DNA from: Micromonospora eburnea
GTDB taxonomy: Bacteria; Actinomycetota; Actinomycetes; Mycobacteriales; Micromonosporaceae
DNA length: 64,000 bases
Direction of reading: 5' to 3'
Assembly (NCBI RefSeq): GCF_900090225.1
Contig: NZ_FMHY01000002.1
Span: forward strand, 4,774,001-4,838,000
Shown here: one piece after another, positions 61,101 to 64,000 of the stretch
Layout of the letters: each line of letters begins with the position of its first letter
How positions within the stretch are numbered: the stretch's first letter is position 1
Notes under the pieces: generated by a model
Told to the model about the DNA's origin: nothing
Database searches by the model: none
The model's input: the letters and a program-made list of their open reading frames with translations, nothing else
Made by a program: the position numbers and the translations under genes

Positions 61101-63509
61101 ACGGCTCAACGAGGTCAACGCCTGGCCCGGGCCGACTTCGACCAACAACTGCGGGCCCTGGGCGAGGAGCTGCTCCAGCGCGGGACCGAACAGCACCGGC
61201 CGGATCAGCTGATCGGCCCAGAACGCCGGATCCCTCGCCTCGTCGTCGCTCATCAGCACGCCGGTGGCGGCCGAGATAATCGGGATTCGAGGTGCGCGGA
61301 GCTCGACGTCCCGGAAAGCGGACCGGAACTCGTCGGCCGCCGGCCGCATGGCCTCGGTGTGGAAGGCATGCGAGGTCCGGACCTCACGACTGCGTAGTCC
61401 TCGTTCCCGTAGCGAGACGACGGTGCGGGCCAGTGCCTCGTGCGGGCCGGCCAGCACGGTCTGCCGTGGCCCGTTCATCGCCGCCACCTGTACCCCCGGG
61501 GCCAGCAGGTCGGCGACCTCGGCGGCGGTGGAGGCGACCGCGAGCATGCCGCCGGCCGGCATCCGGCTCATCGCACGGGCCCGCGCCGCGACCAGCTCGA
61601 TCGCGTCGGAGAGACGGACCACGTCGGCTACGGCGGCCGCGGTGAGCTCGCCGATGCTGTGCCCGAGAAGCCGGTCCGGCACGATGCCCCAGGACCGCCA
61701 CAGCTGTGCGAGCGCGTACTCGACCGCGAACAAGAGCGGCTGGGCGGCAGTCGTGTCCGCGAGCTCGGCGTCACCGCCGGTACGCCACACCTCCCCGACG
61801 TCGACTCCGGCGGCTGAGAACAGGTGCAGCGTCTCGTCGAGCACGTCGGCGAAGTGCGGCTCCTGCTCGTACAGGTCGTGCGCCATGCCGACGTGCTGGG
61901 AGCCCTGCCCGGGGAAGAGGAAGGCGACGTCCCGGCGGCTCGCGTCACCGCTCACGACGGCGTCCGAATTCTCCGTGCTGAGCCCGGAGACCGCCTCGGC
62001 GGCGCTGCCGGCCACCAGCGCGGCCCGATGCGGGTAGGCGTGGCGACCGTGCTGGAGGGTGGCCACGGCCGCGCCGAAGGTCCGCTCACCGTTCTGGGCG
62101 AAGTAGTTCGTGAGCCGCTCCCGCTGGACGTCCCGGGCGGAGGCGGTGGCCGCCGACCACACCAGCAGTCGGGGCCGGGACACCGCGGGCTCGGCGGCGC
62201 GAAGGGGCGCCTCCTCCAGCACGGCGTGCGCATTGGTGCCGCCGATGCCGAAGGAGCTGACCGCGGCGAGCCGGGGCTGCCCCGTTCGGCGGGGCCATGG
62301 GGTGAGATCACGCGGCAGGTAGAAGGGTGAACCGTCCAGGTTCAGCTTCGGGTTGACGGTCGTCACGTTCACCGTGGGCGTGATCTGTTCCCGCTCGAGG
62401 CTCAGGACGGCACGGATGAACGAGGTGACGCCCGCCGCGTGCCCCAGATGGCCGACATTGGCCTTGGCCGAGGCGAGGGCCACGGTTGCGCCGCCGGGGT
62501 GCCCGAGCCTGCGATAGGCCGACACCAGAGCGGCCACCTCGATCGGGTCGCCCAACACCGTCCCGGTGGCGTGTGCCTCGACCAGACCGACGTGGTTCAC
62601 GTCCGCCCCGGCCATCGTCATCGCTTCCAGAATCACGTTTGTCTGGCCGGTGACGCCCGGGGCGGTGAAGCCGACCTTGTGGGCTCCATCGTTGTTGACG
62701 GCCGTGGCCCGAACCACGGCCCGGACGGCGTCGCCGTCGGCCAGAGCCTGGGAGAGTCTCTTGAACACTACGACACCGCAGCCGCTGCCGAAGATCGTGC
62801 CGCTGGCCGCCTCGTCGAACGGCCGGCAGTGCCCGTCACGGCTGAACGGGCCGTCTGCGGCCCACCGGTACCCGTGACCGGGCGGCAACTCCACCTCGAC
62901 GCCGCCGGCCAGCGCCACATCGCACTCGCCGTTTCGGATCGCGGCGATCGCCTGATGCACGGCGACCAGAGAGCTGGAACAGGCGGTCTGCACGCTCATG
63001 GCGGGCCCGGTGAAGTCCAGCTTGTACGACACCATGGTGGCCAGCGATCCGATGTTGTTCCAGGTGCCGATGGCCAGCCCGGTGATGCCCCGGGCCGTCT
63101 CCGGATGCGGGCGCAGATAGAGGTCGACGTACCGGTTGGTGCCCGCGGCGCTGAAGACGCCGACGTCCGTCAGCGTGGCCGGGTCGTAGCCCGCGTTCTC
63201 CACCGCGGCGTGCGCGGTCTCCAGGAAGAGCCGAAGCTGCGGGTCGCTGGTCCGCGCCTCACGAGCCGTCATCCCGAACAGCGCCGCGTCGAACATGTCC
63301 AGGTCCGGTGCCTCGGCGATGGCCCGCACATACGCGGGATCGTCGAGCGCGGAACGGGGAACGCCGGCGGCCAGCAACTCTTCGTCCGATCGCTGGCGGA
63401 CGCACTCCCGCCCGGCGCTCAGGTTCTCCCAGAACTGCTCCACGTCGTGGGCTCCGGGAAACCGCCCGGCCAGGCCGATCACCGCGATGAGCTCCAGTTC
63501 ATCATCCAT
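58146..63509 (-). CDS. Hybrid-type PKS, order KS-AT-KR-DH-PCP
   Basis: 1,787 residues. KS (1-430): VQTACSSSLVAVH, Cys177, of the type found in NRPS/PKS hybrids. AT (about 530-850): FPGQGSQHVG, GHSIGEL and SHAFH, malonyl-specific. KR (about 1150-1400): LVTGGCGGLGIEVARGIA, CFSSRAALEGQVGGADYAAA. The DH-like hot-dog domain follows the KR (about 1420-1640), with HRLGTVPVVPG (His and Pro at normal spacing, Gly shifted) and HPTLMDAATTSV (Asp kept). The C-terminal carrier is FDLGGDSLTAVEL, PCP-like. The ATG lies one base after the previous stop (TGACATG). It should extend an aminoacyl or acyl chain by one malonyl unit. Confidence 0.93.
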   Translation of the reverse strand: MDDELELIAVIGLAGRFPGAHDVEQFWENLSAGRECVRQRSDEELLAAGVPRSALDDPAYVRAIAEAPDLDMFDAALFGMTAREARTSDPQLRLFLETAHAAVENAGYDPATLTDVGVFSAAGTNRYVDLYLRPHPETARGITGLAIGTWNNIGSLATMVSYKLDFTGPAMSVQTACSSSLVAVHQAIAAIRNGECDVALAGGVEVELPPGHGYRWAADGPFSRDGHCRPFDEAASGTIFGSGCGVVVFKRLSQALADGDAVRAVVRATAVNNDGAHKVGFTAPGVTGQTNVILEAMTMAGADVNHVGLVEAHATGTVLGDPIEVAALVSAYRRLGHPGGATVALASAKANVGHLGHAAGVTSFIRAVLSLEREQITPTVNVTTVNPKLNLDGSPFYLPRDLTPWPRRTGQPRLAAVSSFGIGGTNAHAVLEEAPLRAAEPAVSRPRLLVWSAATASARDVQRERLTNYFAQNGERTFGAAVATLQHGRHAYPHRAALVAGSAAEAVSGLSTENSDAVVSGDASRRDVAFLFPGQGSQHVGMAHDLYEQEPHFADVLDETLHLFSAAGVDVGEVWRTGGDAELADTTAAQPLLFAVEYALAQLWRSWGIVPDRLLGHSIGELTAAAVADVVRLSDAIELVAARARAMSRMPAGGMLAVASTAAEVADLLAPGVQVAAMNGPRQTVLAGPHEALARTVVSLRERGLRSREVRTSHAFHTEAMRPAADEFRSAFRDVELRAPRIPIISAATGVLMSDDEARDPAFWADQLIRPVLFGPALEQLLAQGPQLLVEVGPGQALTSLSRALADGGHRAVASLPPRRSNPGGDQIAVLRGLATVWADGHDVDWHAVEPSRPVTRVPLPVYPYQRERFWADPPETAAEPAAPQPSAPASAPTADVSTTVEPMEAQLAAETRVDESPFSVPCWVESPRQTTAGGGEQLSALLLAEDDRARELTTALQRAGIRVLPVPAGPTAGVGERSFHVPLRRVGELAGILRDVAASGRRPIMVLYAWSLTEEAAVRSDPDALQRPYGLLHEVGRLVSRTSALADGGHVVVLTEHAVDVSGSEPVRPENALLPPLARTMADEDGRLTVRLIDVGRRVDADDLARELAHRAGPPVVALRGELRWVPGERRLNVTSGPSPAIRRNGVYLVTGGCGGLGIEVARGIARTGQQPVLVLVGRTGSVPGHILDELGALGATVQAHACDVTDEAALGHLIDEVTAQWGPVNGVLHLAGRTGSGMVQFTGPQDGTATFAPKITGVLNLEKVFTGRRRLDFFVCFSSRAALEGQVGGADYAAANAYLDAFVRDTSIPADRLLSIDWPAWRGVGMAAGGLLSGSSGRSTVARRWQTVLSAENDPVTDEHRLGTVPVVPGTRHLDLVIEAFRAVFLDGAEEPVQLNDVVFQRALELTSPRRVEVAFSPDSENWAFSVSSAPLTTSSPTEVQTHVRGRIAQWMPSGTGEPRRVAMDELYAELSEHRALPPFGSDRQAFTLGPRWRTYHQVRSDPAGDNQLLTLALPDEYQHEAARHAVHPTLMDAATTSVRDLDKDDIHVPFMYRSMTVHGRLSGRVLSHLRRRPDAPANSIVADLDVLDEAGTVLVEVRGFTMRRTADPSALVSSRPAEDDVESVGISPETGVDLLMTLLSARTPRQVAVRRFRGDRPEPLSADAVVVAPRTEPRAAKPAPASRPVVAEPVAPQSPPEPQIAAPVVAAKQADLTDQVRELWTTALGVADLTDDQEYFDLGGDSLTAVELISQVRDRFGIDLSIGAIFDYPTLGSFTEELRRLGAA

Positions 63510-63510
63510 G

Positions 63511-64000
63511 TCAGGACGTTCCTTCCCGCTCGTGGTTCAACTGGGCTCGGACGGCCCGCCGGCGGTCGGTGGCGCGAGTCGACTGCGGCGAAGGGCTCAG
63601 GAGTGACGCGGGACTGCCGTTCCCGCCCGCCTTCGCGAGCAGCGCGGCGATCTCCCGTGCCGTCGGATGTTCGAAGAACGCGGTTGCCGGAGGTGGGTCC
63701 GGTATCGCGTCGGCCAGCAACGTGTGCAGCTGCAGCAGTTTGATGGAGGTGAGACCGGCCTCGAAGAAGTGCTCGTCGAGGCCGATCCGGCGGCCGATGA
63801 CGTCGGCGATCAGGTCGATCAGCCAGCGCTCCGTGCCGGTGTCGGCACCGCGCCGGTCCGACTGCGGGCTGCGGTCACCGCCGTTCGCGGGCGGCACCCG
63901 CGTGTCGCTGAACACCACCTTGTGGTTGGCACTGGTGGCGAGACGCCGCCGGACGTCGATCACCGCCGGCACGGCGTACCGTGGCAGCAACGACGACAGG
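63511..64000 (-). CDS. NRPS C-terminal end: A9/A10 tail plus PCP (5' end outside window)
   Basis: About 163 codons are visible. They begin ...LSSLLPRYAVPAVIDVRRRL (A9) and SANHKVVFSD (A10 with the catalytic Lys and, as at 55347, His for Gly), then a PCP with FFEAGLTSIKLLQL, and a basic tail ending QLNHEREGTS. Whether the rest of an A domain lies upstream or this is a second small A9/A10-PCP protein cannot be told. Its stop is one base from the PKS start, so they are coupled. Confidence 0.8.
   Translation of the reverse strand, partial: LSSLLPRYAVPAVIDVRRRLATSANHKVVFSDTRVPPANGGDRSPQSDRRGADTGTERWLIDLIADVIGRRIGLDEHFFEAGLTSIKLLQLHTLLADAIPDPPPATAFFEHPTAREIAALLAKAGGNGSPASLLSPSPQSTRATDRRRAVRAQLNHEREGTS

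Noticed and set aside
1..64000. CRISPR arrays, tRNA or rRNA genes
   Set aside because: No regularly spaced short repeats or recognisable tRNA/rRNA segments were seen; the only repeats are PKS domains. A tRNA scan was not possible here.

Overview
The window is high-GC actinomycete DNA (Streptomyces / Micromonospora / Actinomadura type; the genus cannot be fixed from the sequence). It carries parts of two natural-product gene clusters separated by about 9 kb of housekeeping genes and mobile-element debris.

Cluster 1 (about 1-35,400) looks like a glycosylated polyketide-tetronate (spirotetronate-like) cluster. Three minus-strand segments (20,803 down to 1) encode the first type I PKS modules. 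They are a loading module whose ketosynthase has Gln in place of Cys (KSQ), a module with two tandem methylmalonyl-type acyltransferases, a second methylmalonyl module (KS-AT-DH-KR-ACP), and a fully reducing malonyl module (KS-AT-DH-ER-KR) cut by the window edge. One base appears to be missing near 11,360, which splits what should be one protein of about 4,990 residues. A divergent plus-strand operon (21,067-30,064) makes and attaches deoxysugars: three GT-B glycosyltransferases, NDP-hexose 2,3-dehydratase, 3-ketoreductase, 4-ketoreductase, glucose-1-phosphate nucleotidylyltransferase and a sugar O-methyltransferase. An opposing 3,5-epimerase and a downstream 4,6-dehydratase complete an L-2,6-dideoxyhexose pathway. 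A three-gene cassette follows (FkbH-like glyceryl-ACP synthase, ACP, E2-like acyltransferase). It is the known set that builds and acetylates glyceryl-S-ACP, the C3 unit of tetronate rings.

The interval 35,400-44,200 holds a secreted CHAP-domain protein, a multicopper oxidase, a secreted protein with a NarL-type two-component system, a SUMF1-like protein, a GNAT acetyltransferase, and decayed IS3, TnpB, RHS and IS5-like sequences. It reads as the seam between the clusters.

Cluster 2 (44,266-64,000) is a hybrid NRPS/PKS locus I cannot match to a known product. A plus-strand operon encodes a ThiO-like FAD oxidoreductase, a three-part ABC-2 exporter, a free-standing condensation protein and an inositol-monophosphatase-like enzyme. 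It converges on a tightly coupled minus-strand operon: an NRPS A-tail/PCP end, a PKS with unusual order KS-AT-KR-DH-PCP, a LanB-like protein (lantibiotic dehydratase N-terminal domain only), a small A9/A10-PCP protein, a C-A protein lacking A9/A10 and predicted to activate glycine, an alpha/beta hydrolase with Cys as nucleophile, and a Gfo/Idh/MocA oxidoreductase. The LanB-like protein inside an NRPS/PKS operon together with the split, order-swapped adenylation domain is the most likely undescribed system here.
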